Shown: positions 1 through 11,500 of the stretch, piece after piece
How positions within the stretch are numbered: the first letter of the stretch is position 1
How the letters are laid out: each line of letters starts with the position of its first letter
Assembly: GCA_009746045.1 (NCBI GenBank)
Contig: RPFO01000648.1
Location: 1,370,521 to 1,434,520 of the forward strand
Direction: 5' to 3'
DNA: 64,000 nt
Source: Mesostigma viride
Taxonomy: Eukaryota; Streptophyta; Mesostigmatophyceae; Mesostigmatales; Mesostigmataceae
Notes under the pieces: generated by a model
Seen by the model: only the letters and a program-made list of their open reading frames with translations
The model's database searches: none
What the model was told of the DNA's origin: nothing
Program-made: the position numbers and the translations under genes

Positions 1-1
1 G

Positions 2-716
2 ACGGAGGTCCCGTTCCGCGACCGCTTCAAGCTGTTGGGGAGCTGGCTTCCTGACACCGCCGACGATGTGGACACCCGCATCGGCCTTGCCTGGGCCAAG
101 CTCCGCTCGCTCACACCCTACTGGCGCTCGAAGGGCCTTAACGGGCACCGCAAGCGCATGCTCTTCAAGGTCCTCGTCCTCACGGTGCTCACGTATGGCG
201 CCGAGGCGTGGACCCTCACACCCAAACTGGCAGCTCGGCTCGACGGCACAGTTTACAGGATGCTCCGGCAGGTCCTTAATGTAGGTTTTTCCGAGCGTCC
301 GTCATCAGAGTCTTTGTATCATGGCATGCCTCGTGTTTCGGACGAGATTAGGCAGCGTAGGATAGCATTTGTAGGACACCTTGCACGCACCAGCCAGGTC
401 GACACCACCCTTGGTCTGGCCGGCCCCCAGCGGCTTGGACAGCCAGGGCGGCACATTCTGACCTGGCCTGGCCCCAAGGACATTCCCAAAAGGGTAGGGA
501 AACCTGTCACGAACTACGTTCAGATGTTGCTGGACGACCTAGTGGTCCCAGCCCAGTTTGAGCACCGCATCCACTCTCTCCTCCCGTACTCTCTCCTCCC
601 GTCTTTGGACTGCCATGCAGGACAAGACGCGGTGGAAGAAGATTGTCAAGGCGCACACGCCCGACCCTGTGGGCAAGCCACCTCCCCCCAAGCGGAGGAG
701 GCGTTTTGATGAGTAG
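2..716 (+). pseudogene. LINE (non-LTR retrotransposon) reverse transcriptase, C-terminal part, frameshifted
   Basis: The reading frame is open from the window edge, so the 5' part lies outside. Seen: the block after the RT palm, with FKLLGSWLPD, then LTYGAEAWTLT, then RRIAFVGHLART. This order is typical of the region downstream of the YADD catalytic motif in many non-LTR retrotransposons. The same three motifs recur in the LINE copies near 16.9-17.3, 24.2-24.5 and 54.7-55.2 kb. After about position 560 the original frame is lost, next to a direct duplication of a CTCTCCTCCCGT motif. The expected C-terminus resumes in the third frame at 615 (MQDKTRWKK...) and ends in a basic KRRRR tail with stop at 714-716. 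No RNase H domain is visible. The clade is not assigned. The copy is probably inactive because of the frameshift. Confidence 0.85.
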
Positions 717-843
717 TGCAGTTAGGATTTCTAGATAGAGTTAGGATAGTTCGATCACGCGGCTTCCCATCCATCATGACATATGTGCTACATGACCTCC
801 CCACGGAGGCATGTTATAATTTAATTTAATTTTTATCCCTGAC
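717..843 (+). repeat. LINE 3' UTR and tail
   Basis: Directly follows the LINE stop. It holds a short CCATCCATC run (766-774), then a hairpin at 791-813 (CATG-A-CCTCC, loop CCAC, GGAGG-CATG), then an A/T tail of TTTAATTTAATTT type. The same tail occurs in reverse at 18482-18660, so this is a family feature rather than local sequence. Confidence 0.7.
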
Positions 844-844
844 A

Positions 845-1013
845 AGAGGCATTAATTAATTAAGTAATTAATTAGGAACACGACTACATTGGGAGTACAT
901 GTGGCTCGTAGCCTGAGAAGGGGCATATGGTTGTCTCCTTGATATGGCCTTTAATACAGTCTGGGCTACTTCCTGCAAGGGTAGGGTGTAAACTATACCT
1001 GCTCTAGGTGCAC
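845..1013 (-). repeat. Dispersed repeat R1, probably a LINE 3' tail in reverse orientation
   Basis: Starts in TTAATTAATTAA and then reads GGGAG, CCTGAGAAGGGGC, TTTAATACAGTCTGGGCTAC and CTAGGTGCA. Diverged copies with the same order of blocks lie at about 17680-17830 and 55450-55565. Read on the minus strand it has the usual LINE ending here: a GGAG/CTCC hairpin followed by TTAATTAA. It therefore lies tail-to-tail with the LINE at 2-843. No LINE coding sequence is attached to this copy. Confidence 0.6.
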
Positions 1014-1346
1014 CAATGGCACCGGCACCACCATGATGTCTCAGAGCTCAATGAGTCCAAATTTAGCTTAAGTGGACGTCTGTATAAAGTGTGTAAAAGT
1101 ACCTACCATTCTAAACGGCAGCTTAGTGGATGGCTACAAATTGGCAATCGGAGCACTGGCTAACCCGATTTCTCATATTCTCTTCCCCGTGGCTCCCAAC
1201 AGCCCGTGTGTGCATGCCACTACAATATGGTAGCCGCTGAGCCCAAGCCTGCTTTCTCAACCCTTAGTTTCATAGGGAGGCAAGGAGGACTAACATGCCC
1301 ATGCGCACGACACGCAAGCAATTACTTTGTTAGCCAATCATCCGTC
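1014..1346. other. Spacer with no recognised feature
   Basis: Mixed-composition DNA between repeat R1 and the microsatellite. I see no coding pattern, repeat or RNA gene in it. Confidence 0.5.
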
Positions 1347-2820
1347 CATGCATCCATACATCCATACATCCATGCATCCATGCATCCATGCATCCATGCA
1401 TCCATGCATCCATGCATCCATGCATCCATGCATCCATGCATCCATGCATCCATGCATCCATGCATCCATGCATCCATGCATCCATGCATCCATGCATCCA
1501 TGCATCCATGCATCCATGCATCCATGCATCCATGCATCCATGCATCCATGCATCCATGCATCCATGCATCCATGCATCCATGCATCCATGCATCCATGCA
1601 TCCATGCATCCATGCATCCATGCATCCATGCATCCATGCATCCATGCATCCATGCATCCATGCATCCATGCATCCATGCATCCATGCATCCATGCATCCA
1701 TGCATCCATGCATCCATGCATCCATGCATCCATGCATCCATGCATCCATGCATCCATGCATCCATGCATCCATGCATCCATGCATCCATGCATCCATGCA
1801 TCCATGCATCCATGCATCCATGCATCCATGCATCCATGCATCCATGCATCCATGCATCCATGCATCCATGCATCCATGCATCCATGCATCCATGCATCCA
1901 TGCATCCATGCATCCATGCATCCATGCATCCATGCATCCATGCATCCATGCATCCATGCATCCATGCATCCATGCATCCATGCATCCATGCATCCATGCA
2001 TCCATGCATCCATGCATCCATGCATCCATGCATCCATGCATCCATGCATCCATGCATCCATGCATCCATGCATCCATGCATCCATGCATCCATGCATCCA
2101 TGCATCCATGCATCCATGCATCCATGCATCCATGCATCCATGCATCCATGCATCCATGCATCCATGCATCCATGCATCCATGCATCCATGCATCCATGCA
2201 TCCATGCATCCATGCATCCATGCATCCATGCATCCATGCATCCATGCATCCATGCATCCATGCATCCATGCATCCATGCATCCATGCATCCATGCATCCA
2301 TGCATCCATGCATCCATGCATCCATGCATCCATGCATCCATGCATCCATGCATCCATGCATCCATGCATCCATGCATCCATGCATCCATGCATCCATGCA
2401 TCCATGCATCCATGCATCCATGCATCCATGCATCCATGCATCCATGCATCCATGCATCCATGCATCCATGCATCCATGCATCCATGCATCCATGCATCCA
2501 TGCATCCATGCATCCATGCATCCATGCATCCATGCATCCATGCATCCATGCATCCATGCATCCATGCATCCATGCATCCATGCATCCATGCATCCATGCA
2601 TCCATGCATCCATGCATCCATGCATCCATGCATCCATGCATCCATGCATCCATGCATCCATGCATCCATGCATCCATGCATCCATGCATCCATGCATCCA
2701 TGCATCCATGCATCCATGCATCCATGCATCCATGCATCCATGCATCCATGCATCCATGCATCCATGCATCCATGCATCCATGCATCCATGCATCCATGCA
2801 TCCATGCATCCATGCATCCA
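1347..2820. repeat. Octamer microsatellite (ATGCATCC)n, about 184 copies
   Basis: An almost perfectly pure array of ATGCATCC. Only the first units vary (two ATAC-ATCC variants at about 1355-1370). Each unit is an ATCC tetramer plus a one-base variant, ATGC. It carries the palindrome ATGCAT, hence an NsiI site, every 8 bp. The period is not a multiple of three and the unit has no stop in any frame, so long open frames on both strands (repeating MHPCIHAS or MDAWMHGC) are by-products and not genes. Confidence 0.97.
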
Positions 2821-3025
2821 TCCATCCATCCATCCATCCATCCATCCATCCATCCATCCATCCATCCATCCATCCATCCATCCATCCATCCATCCATCCA
2901 TCCATCCATCCATCCATCCATCCATCCATCCATCCATCCATCCATCCATCCATCCATCCATCCATCCATCCATCCATCCATCCATCCATCCATCCATCCA
3001 TCCATCCATCCATCCATCCATCCAT
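2821..3025. repeat. Tetramer microsatellite (ATCC)n, about 51 copies
   Basis: The octamer array switches without a gap into pure ATCC repeats, which end at CCATTCACTC. It is the same motif as the (GGAT)n tract at 59766-60525, seen on the other strand. Confidence 0.97.
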
Positions 3026-3160
3026 TCACTCATCAAGCGCACGTATATTGCGTCACACGGGTGGCAATAAAACAACCTTCAACCCCTAGAAACTGATTGG
3101 GAGGGCATCCAACCTTGTCTCACTGCCTCAAGTGGTCAGGCCACAACAAGTTCTCTGAAT
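3026..3160 (-). repeat. Dispersed repeat R2
   Basis: Reads GCGTCACACGGGTGGCAATA, then AACCTTCAACCC, then ACTGCCTCAAGTGGTCAGGCCACA. The same order of blocks occurs at 42552-42665 (GCGTCACGTGGGTGCCAATA, AACCTTCAACCC, ACTGCCGCAGGTGGGCAGGCCACA). At 42.5 kb the block adjoins a LINE-type CACGTGAC hairpin and TTAATTAA tail, so R2 is probably part of a minus-strand LINE 3' UTR. In this copy the microsatellite occupies the tail position. Confidence 0.55.
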
Positions 3161-5520
3161 CATGGTGACACCTAACTGCGAGTGCTAAATGATTCTTGGT
3201 TTCAATGTGCTGCCCCTCACAGTTTGGACCCTAAACCCTTGCCTAGTACGTTGCAACACTTATTACACGCTGTCAACACAACAAGACACAGAACATGTCC
3301 CATTGGGGAGCCACGGAGTAATGGCATTGCCGCAGTAAATGCCAAAGTGAATGCTAAATACATCGACCCCTAGTGTAGGAATAATTAATTGGTACTCTTG
3401 TGCACATGCATGGCTGCCAAAATGAATTAACACACGCAGATGGATACTTGTTTACAGAAGTTATACTTTGAATACGTCGTCGTGTAAACCAACGCCCTTC
3501 GCCCTAGGCTACACCGTTCACATTAAGCGCATGTATATGAGTATGAATATGCATCGTGTGCTGTTGCTTCAAGCTTGTTCCTATACACAATCACACCGTA
3601 ACAGAAACTGGCGTTCATCCAACACAGAAAACGCCCGCCACAAATTCCAAGCAGGATCTGAGCGTAGACTTGGCCGTGATGCTGACCATATCAAGCAACT
3701 ATCAATTACTGGCAAGCAATGGCGACCGTAATGACAATCACCAGCACGCAGCACCTGCTAGAAGAAAAAATCCAGCAACTACTAGCAAAAGTCAGGTGGG
3801 TGACAGGTGCCAGGGGTATGCAGCCAAGATCAAACAGTGGAAAACATGGGCACAGTAGGGCTTCCCATCCCACGAACAGCCAAAGTCTCCCTTAAAAATG
3901 TGTTCTTGATGCACGTTTGATGCACGGGAGCTAATCCAAAGATGTTCCCCAAGGAAATACAGGGAGAGCCTGTGGGGAAAACAGGGGGGAAGCTGCATTG
4001 CGGGTAATGACCCACTGTATATGCTCCCGACCCGTTGCCGACGGAAAGCAAATGGTAAGAAACTACCTGGACGGTAATGATGTAATTGAAAGACGTAAGA
4101 AGCTTTCCCGAACCGACGGAAGGACGACAAAGCGCAGCGTGTAAGGCAGAGGCAGTTGCGTGTTGCTGAAAATGACGCGACCAAAACGGTTGCCGATCAT
4201 GAAAAAACGGACCTCCATCCCGTTGCTGACGGAAACACAGTGTAGAGACGCGGCCTGGCTTGGAAGCAGGACAGTCGATGGAAAAACGCTAGACGAACTT
4301 CCCAACCGAAGTACTTACAAAAAAATGCAGCGGTAGAGACTGCAGCCTGCCTGCAGTGCAGGAACGCCAACCAGAAGCGAAGGGTTCCTGCGAAATAGAA
4401 GGAGACAGGCCGGAATACAGAGGGTAACGTTGATGACGTTACGACTCGAAGTGGGTAAATGGAAGTGGCCGACTGAAAAGTCGCTGGCATTTCTGCCCTG
4501 GATGGAAAACGTTGGGTAAGCAAATCGACCCGTTAGCAATAAAATGGGAAGAGCGCCCAGACGAAACAACCGCAGCTTACCCAAGCGAGATGAACTCTTT
4601 CTTGACAGTCGTCCATGCCAACGTCGGCCAGCCCGGGCCAGGTAGCTGCCGCGGCCATGCCGCACCAGAATTGAATTTTGTGCCCGGCAACGTTCCTAAA
4701 ATGCAGGAATGGCTGGGCCGACGGCCGACGCGTGGCCCGTGGCCCATGGCCCGTCGCCCGTGTTTTTACGTGCCTGCGCCTGGCCTGCCTGAACGCTGTT
4801 ACGCCCGAGCGCCGCGCCCAGCCTTTGTCATGCCAGCCTTTGTCATGCCAGCCTTTGTCATCGTCTGATGAAATCAGAATCTGATGTTTAACATTACTCG
4901 AAACTTGTTTCGGTAAGACCCATGCTCTCCCTCTTGTCCAACATCCGATCGTTACAGTAACACTTGGAAGGTCCCGGAGGGTCGTACATGAGTCGTACAT
5001 GGGTGATGGGGCACCCTTCCAACCTGTCACCTTTCATCAGCAGCGCCGCACCAGCTGTCGGCTGTCACACCCATCGAAAGAACGTGGCAAGCGCCAAGGA
5101 GAAGGCTCCCTGCATGTAAAGCTCGGGCGTTCATAGCTTTGCCCATGTGCTCGCCTTCGGTAAATGCTCTGTGCCGGGCAATTTCGAATAGATCTGACTT
5201 GTTTTCACTCAGGCGCGGCTTAATATTTTATCCCGGCCTACTTGGATATTGAATATCGGCTTTGTCCCTTCTATGCAGTTGGCATTTCCCTGGGATGGTA
5301 CTTCTTTTGCCGTGGCTGTGCCCATTAATTGCACGACACTCTTCGACGAGCTAAGGGCAATAAGCAGATATTGAATGCATTCTCAGTAGCAGTCACAGTG
5401 CGCAGTAGATGAAGTGTACATTACGAAGCGTCTATGCGGATTGCCGCGCGCGTATGCCGCTTTTGACCCGCGCGAACTCGTGAACGCACACCCCCCTGCA
5501 GCAGCCCCCTGTTCGTGGCC
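3161..5520. other. Intergenic region upstream of AP4M, no gene recognised
   Basis: Several open frames exist on the minus strand between 3.8 and 5.0 kb, but none shows a recognisable domain or a consistent coding pattern. Small items seen: a 15 bp unit (CCAGCCTTTGTCATG) three times in tandem at about 4815-4861; a GGCCCGTGGCCC-rich stretch at 4720-4770; GTCGTACATG repeated at 4981-5000. The AP4M promoter must lie near 5400-5520, but I see no clear TATA box. Confidence 0.5.
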
Positions 5521-8500
5521 ATGATATCCCAATTCTTCGTCCTGTCGCTGAGGGGGGACATCATTATCTACCGCGATTACCGCGGAGACGTTCCCAAGTC
5601 TTCCCCCGAGGTGTTCTTCCGCAAGGTCAAGTTCTGGAAAGGCGACGGCGAGGAGGCGCCCCCCATTTTCAACGTGGACGGCGTTAGCTACGCGTACATC
5701 AAGACAAGCGGCCTGTTCCTGGTCACCACGACGCGCTCCAACCTCTCGCCCGGCATGCTGCTGTCCTTCATGCACCGCATCTCTTGCGTGGCCAAGGACT
5801 ACTGCGGCACGCTGAGCGAAGACGCGCTGCGCCAGAACTTTGTTCTCGTGTACGAGCTGCTGGACGAGATCGTCGACTTCGGGTATCCCCAGGGCACCGC
5901 CACTGAGGCCCTGCGCGCGTACGTGTTCAACGAGCCCGTCGTGGTCGACCAGCCGCGCCTGCCACCTGGCGCCGCCTCGCTGTTCGCGGTCGCCAAGCGC
6001 ATGCCTTCGTCGGCCATCACCAAATCGGTCATCCCCTCCGACTCCTCCGGCAAGAGTCGCGAGGAGATATTCGTGGACGTGATCGAGAACCTCTCGGTAA
6101 CCTTCAACTCGGCGGGCTACATCCTCCAATCAGAGATCGACGGCACGATCCAGATGAAGAGCTACTTGAGCTCGAACCCTGACGTCCGGCTGGCTCTGAA
6201 CGAGGATCTCGCGGTCGGGCGCTACGGCGGCACGCACAACGCGCAGTACGGTGGGTCGGGCATGGGCGTGTTCCTCGACGACGCTAACTTCCACGAATCC
6301 GTGCGCATGGACGAGTTTGAGGCGGAGCGCACGCTCACACTCACCCCCCCCACGGGCGAGTTCTCAGTAATGAACTATCGGATGACGCGGGAGTTTGCTG
6401 TCCCGTTCCGCCTCTACCCCCATGTGGAGGAGGCCGGCCCCTTCAAGCTGGAGGTGCTGGTCAAGCTGATCGCTGAGTTCCCCGCGAACCTCGCGGGGGT
6501 CAACGTGGTCGTCCGCATCCCCGTCCCACCGTCCACGCAGCGGGTTGGGTGCGAGTTGAACGCTGGGGCGGCGGGCCAGGCGCACGAGTACAAGGAAGCA
6601 GGTGAGGGGCGTAGGCCTTCTTCATGTGTGTCGTATGGGCGGTGCAGCAGAAGGAGGCAGGGGAGGGGGGTGCATGTGGCAGGCCAGGCACACGAGTACA
6701 AGGGAGTGGTGGAGAGGGATGGACAAAGTGATGGTGCATGGAGTAGAGAAAGCAGGCGTGTCGGGATAAAGATTAGCAGACGGTGGAGGCTCGAGTAACC
6801 CATGGCGTGAGGGCTAGCAGTGAGCAGTTTACCAAGGTGTTGACATGTGCCCCCGTTAGCAGCGCAATGAGCAGTTCATCAAGGTGTTGACAAGGGCCCC
6901 CAATAGCAGCTCAGTGAGCAGTTCATCAAGGTGTTGACATGTGCCCCCGTTAGCAGCGCAATGAGCAGTTCATCAAGGTGTTGACATGTGCCCCCAATAG
7001 CAGCGCAATGAGCAGTTTACCAAGGTGTTGACATGTGCCCCCAGCAGCGCAATGAGCAGTTTACCAAGGGGTTGACATGTGCCCCCGTTAGCAGCGCAAT
7101 GAGCAGTTCATCAAGGTGTTGACATGTGCCCCCGTTAGCAGCGCAATGAGCAGTTCATCAAGGTGTTGACAAGGGCCCCCAATAGCAGCGCAATGAGCAG
7201 TTTATCAAGGTGTTGACATGTGCCCCCAATAGCAGCTCAATGAGCAGTTTATCAAGGTGTTGACATGTGCCCCCAATAGCAGCGCAATGAGCAGTTCATC
7301 AAGGTGTTGACATGTGCCCCCGTTAGCAGCGCAATGAGCAGTTTACCAAGGTGTTGACAAGGGCCCCCAATAGCAGCGCAATGAGCAGTTCATCAAGGTG
7401 TTGACATGTGCCCCCGATAGCAGCGCAATGAGCAGTTCATCAAGGTGTTGACATGTGCCCCCAATAGCAGCGCAATGAGCAGTTCACCAAGGTGTTGACA
7501 TGTGCCCCCGTTAGCAGCGCAATGAGCAGTTCATCAAGGTGTTGACAAGGGGCCCCCAATAGCAGCGCAATGAGCAGTTCATCAAGGTGTTGACAAGGGG
7601 CCCCCAATAGCAGCGCAATGAGCAGTTCATCAAGGTGTTGACAAGGGCCCCCAATAGCAGCGCAATGAGCAGTTCATCAAGGTGTTGACAAGGGCCCCCC
7701 AATAGCAGCGCAATGAGCAGTTTATCAAGGTGTTGACATGTGCCCCCGTTAGCAGCTCAATGAGCAGTTCATCACGGTGTTGACAAGGGGCTTCCAATAG
7801 CAGCGCAATGAGCAGTTCATCAAGGTGTTGACATGTGCCCCCGTTAGCAGCGCAATGAGCAGTTCATCAAGGTGTTGACAAGGGCCCCCAATAGCAGCGC
7901 AATGAGCAGTTCATCAAGGTGTTGACATGTGCCCCCAATAGCAGCGCAATGAGCAGTTCATCAAGGTGTTGACATGTGCCCCCAATAGCAGCGCAATGAG
8001 CAGTTCACCAAGGTGTTGACATGTGCCCCCGTTAGCAGCGCAATGAGCAGTTTACCAAGGTGTTGACATGTGCCCCCGTTAGCAGCTCAATGAGCAGTTC
8101 ATCAAGGTGTTGACATGTGCCCCCGTTAGCAGCTCAATGAGCAGTTCATCAAGGTGTTGACAAGGGGCCCCCAATAGCAGCTCAATGAGCAGTTCATCAA
8201 GGTGTTGACATGTGCCCCCTTTAGCAGCGCAATGAGCAGTTCATCAAGGTGTTGACATGTGCCCCCGATAGCAGCGCAATGAGCAGTTCATCAAGGTGTT
8301 GACATGTGCCCCCGATAGCAGCGCAATGAGCAGTTCATCAAGGTGTTGACATGTGCCCCCGTTAGCAGCGCAATGAGCAGTTCATCAAGGTGTTGACAAG
8401 GGCCCCCAATAGCAGCGCAATGAGCAGTTCATCAAGGTGTTGACATGTGCCCCCTTTAGCAGCGCAATGAGCAGTTCATCAAGGTGTTGACATGTGCCCC

Positions 8501-11500
8501 CGATAGCAGCGCAATGAGCAGTTCATCAAGGTGTTGACAAGGGCCCCCAATAGCAGCGCAATGAGCAGTTCATCAAGGTGTTGACATGTGCCCCCTTTAG
8601 CAGCGCAATGAGCAGTTCATCAAGGTGTTGACAAGGGGCCCCCAATAGCAGCTCAATGAGCAGTTCATCAAGGTGTTGACATGTGCCCCCGTTAGCAGCT
8701 CAATGAGCAGTTCATCACGGTGTTGACAAGGGGCCCCCGATAGCAGCGCAATGAGCAGTTCATCAAGGTGTTGACATGTGCCCCCAATAGCAGCGCAATG
8801 AGCAGTTCATCAAGGTGTTGACATGTGCCCCCGATAGCAGCGCAATGAGCAGTTCATCAAGGTGTTGACAAGGGCCCCCAATAGCAGCGCAATGAGCAGT
8901 TCATCAAGGTGTTGACAAGGGGCCCCCAATAGCAGCGCAATGAGCAGTTTATCAAGGTGTTGACATGTGCCCCCGTTAGCAGCTCAATGAGCAGTTCATC
9001 ACGGTGTTGACAAGGGGCCCCCAATAGCAGCGCAATGAGCAGTTCATCAAGGTGTTGACATGTGCCCCCAATAGCAGCGCAATGAGCAGTTTACCAAGGT
9101 GTTGACATGTGCCCCCGTTAGCAGCTCAATGAGCAGTTCATCAAGGTGTTGACATGTGCCCCCGTTAGCAGCTCAATGAGCAGTTCATCACGGTGTTGAC
9201 AAGGGGCCCCCAATAGCAGCGCAATGAGCAGTTCATCAAGGTGTTGACATGTGCCCCCGATAGCAGCGCAATGAGCAGTTCATCAAGGTGTTGACATGTG
9301 CCCCCGTTAGCAGCGCAATGAGCAGTTCATCAAGGTGTTGACAAGGGCCCCCAATAGCAGCGCAATGAGCAGTTCATCAAGGTGTTGACATGTGCCCCCA
9401 ATAGCAGCGCAATGAGCAGTTCATCAAGGTGTTGACATGTGCCCCCGATAGCAGCGCAATGAGCAGTTCATCAAGGTGTTGACAAGGGCCCCCAATAGCA
9501 GCGCAATGAGCAGTTCATCAAGGTGTTGACATGTGCCCCCTTTAGCAGCGCAATGAGCAGTTCATCAAGGTGTTGACAAGGGGCCCCCAATAGCAGCTCA
9601 ATGAGCAGTTCATCAAGGTGTTGACATGTGCCCCCGTTAGCAGCTCAATGAGCAGTTCATCACGGTGTTGACAAGGGGCCCCCAATAGCAGCGCAATGAG
9701 CAGTTCATCAAGGTGTTGACATGTGCCCCCAATAGCAGCGCAATGAGCAGTTCATCACGGTGTTGACATGTGCCCCCGATAGCAGCGCAATGAGCAGTTC
9801 ATCAAGGTGTTGACAAGGGCCCCCAATAGCAGCGCAATGAGCAGTTCATCAAGGTGTTGACAAGGGGCCCCCAATAGCAGCGCAATGAGCAGTTTATCAA
9901 GGTGTTGACATGTGCCCCCGTTAGCAGCTCAATGAGCAGTTCATCACGGTGTTGACAAGGGGCCCCCAATAGCAGCGCAATGAGCAGTTCATCAAGGTGT
10001 TGACATGTGCCCCCGTTAGCAGCGCAATGAGCAGTTCATCAAGGTGTTGACAAGGGCCCCCAATAGCAGCGCAATGAGCAGTTCATCAAGGTGTTGACAT
10101 GTGCCCCCAATAGCAGCGCAATGAGCAGTTCATCAAGGTGTTGACATGTGCCCCCAATAGCAGCGCAATGAGCAGTTCACCAAGGTGTTGACATGTGCCC
10201 CCGTTAGCAGCGCAATGAGCAGTTTACCAAGGTGTTGACATGTGCCCCCGTTAGCAGCTCAATGAGCAGTTCATCAAGGTGTTGACATGTGCCCCCGTTA
10301 GCAGCTCAATGAGCAGTTCATCACGGTGTTGACAAGGGGCCCCCAATAGCAGCGCAATGAGCAGTTCATCAAGGTGTTGACATGTGCCCCCGATAGCAGC
10401 GCAATGAGCAGTTCATCAAGGTGTTGACATGTGCCCCAATAGCAGCGCAATGAGCAGTTCATCAAGGTGTTGACAAGGGCCCCCAATAGCAGCGCAATGA
10501 GCAGTTCATCAAGGTGTTGACATGTGCCCCCTTTAGCAGCGCAATGAGCAGTTCATCAAGGTGTTGACATGTGCCCCCGATAGCAGCGCAATGAGCAGTT
10601 CATCAAGGTGTTGACATGTGCCCCCAATAGCAGCGCAATGAGCAGTTCATCAAGGTGTTGACATGTGCCCCCTTTAGCAGCGCAATGAGCAGTTCATCAA
10701 GGTGTTGACAAGGGGCCCCCAATAGCAGCTCAATGAGCAGTTTATCAAGGTGTTGACATGTGCCCCCGTTAGCAGCTCAATGAGCAGTTCATCACGGTGT
10801 TGACAAGGGGCCCCCAATAGCAGCGCAATGAGCAGTCCATCAAGGTGTTGACATGTGCCCCCGTTAGCAGCGCAATGAGCAGTTCATCAAGGTGTTGACA
10901 AGGGCCCCCAATAGCAGCGCAATGAGCAGTTTATCAAGGTGTTGACATGTGCCCCCAATAGCAGCGCAATGAGCAGTTCATCAAGGTGTTGACAAGGGCC
11001 CCTGATAGCAGCTCAATGAGCAGTTTACCAAGGTGTTGACAAGGGCCCCCAATAGCAGCGCAATGAGCAGTTCATCAAGGTGTTGACATGTGCCCCCAAT
11101 AGCAGCGCAATGAGCAGTTCATCACGGTGTTGACAAGGGGCCCCCAATAGCAACGCAATGAGCAGTTCATCAAGGTGTTGACATGTGCCCCCTTTAGCAT
11201 CTAAATGAGCAGTTCATCACGGTGTTGACAAGGGGCCCCCAATAGCAGCTCACACAGCAAGTGAGGGAGCCAAGGCAGCTGGCTACTAGGGGAAAAAATA
11301 TGTTGATAAGCAGGTAGCCAGTAACGTGCAAGCCTGTGAGGGAGCAGGTAAATGCTGGCATCCCTGGTCGGTTGCTGTGGCCCTGCTCTATGGGGCCTTG
11401 TTGTTTGACCTTGCAGGGGTAGAAAAGGCACTCGGTTGCCAGACATTTGTGTGTGTCTGTTTCCATAATCTGAAATTCCCCACTTGCCAGCTCTCTCGGT

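Noticed and set aside
1206-3096. Open frames of 560-627 codons with MHPCIHAS or MDAWMHGC repeats on both strands
   Set aside because: Produced by a stop-free 8 bp / 4 bp repeat in all frames; no independent coding evidence.
6814-11250. CRISPR-like appearance of regularly spaced repeats
   Set aside because: Units are contiguous 47-mers with no unique spacers, in a eukaryotic intron.
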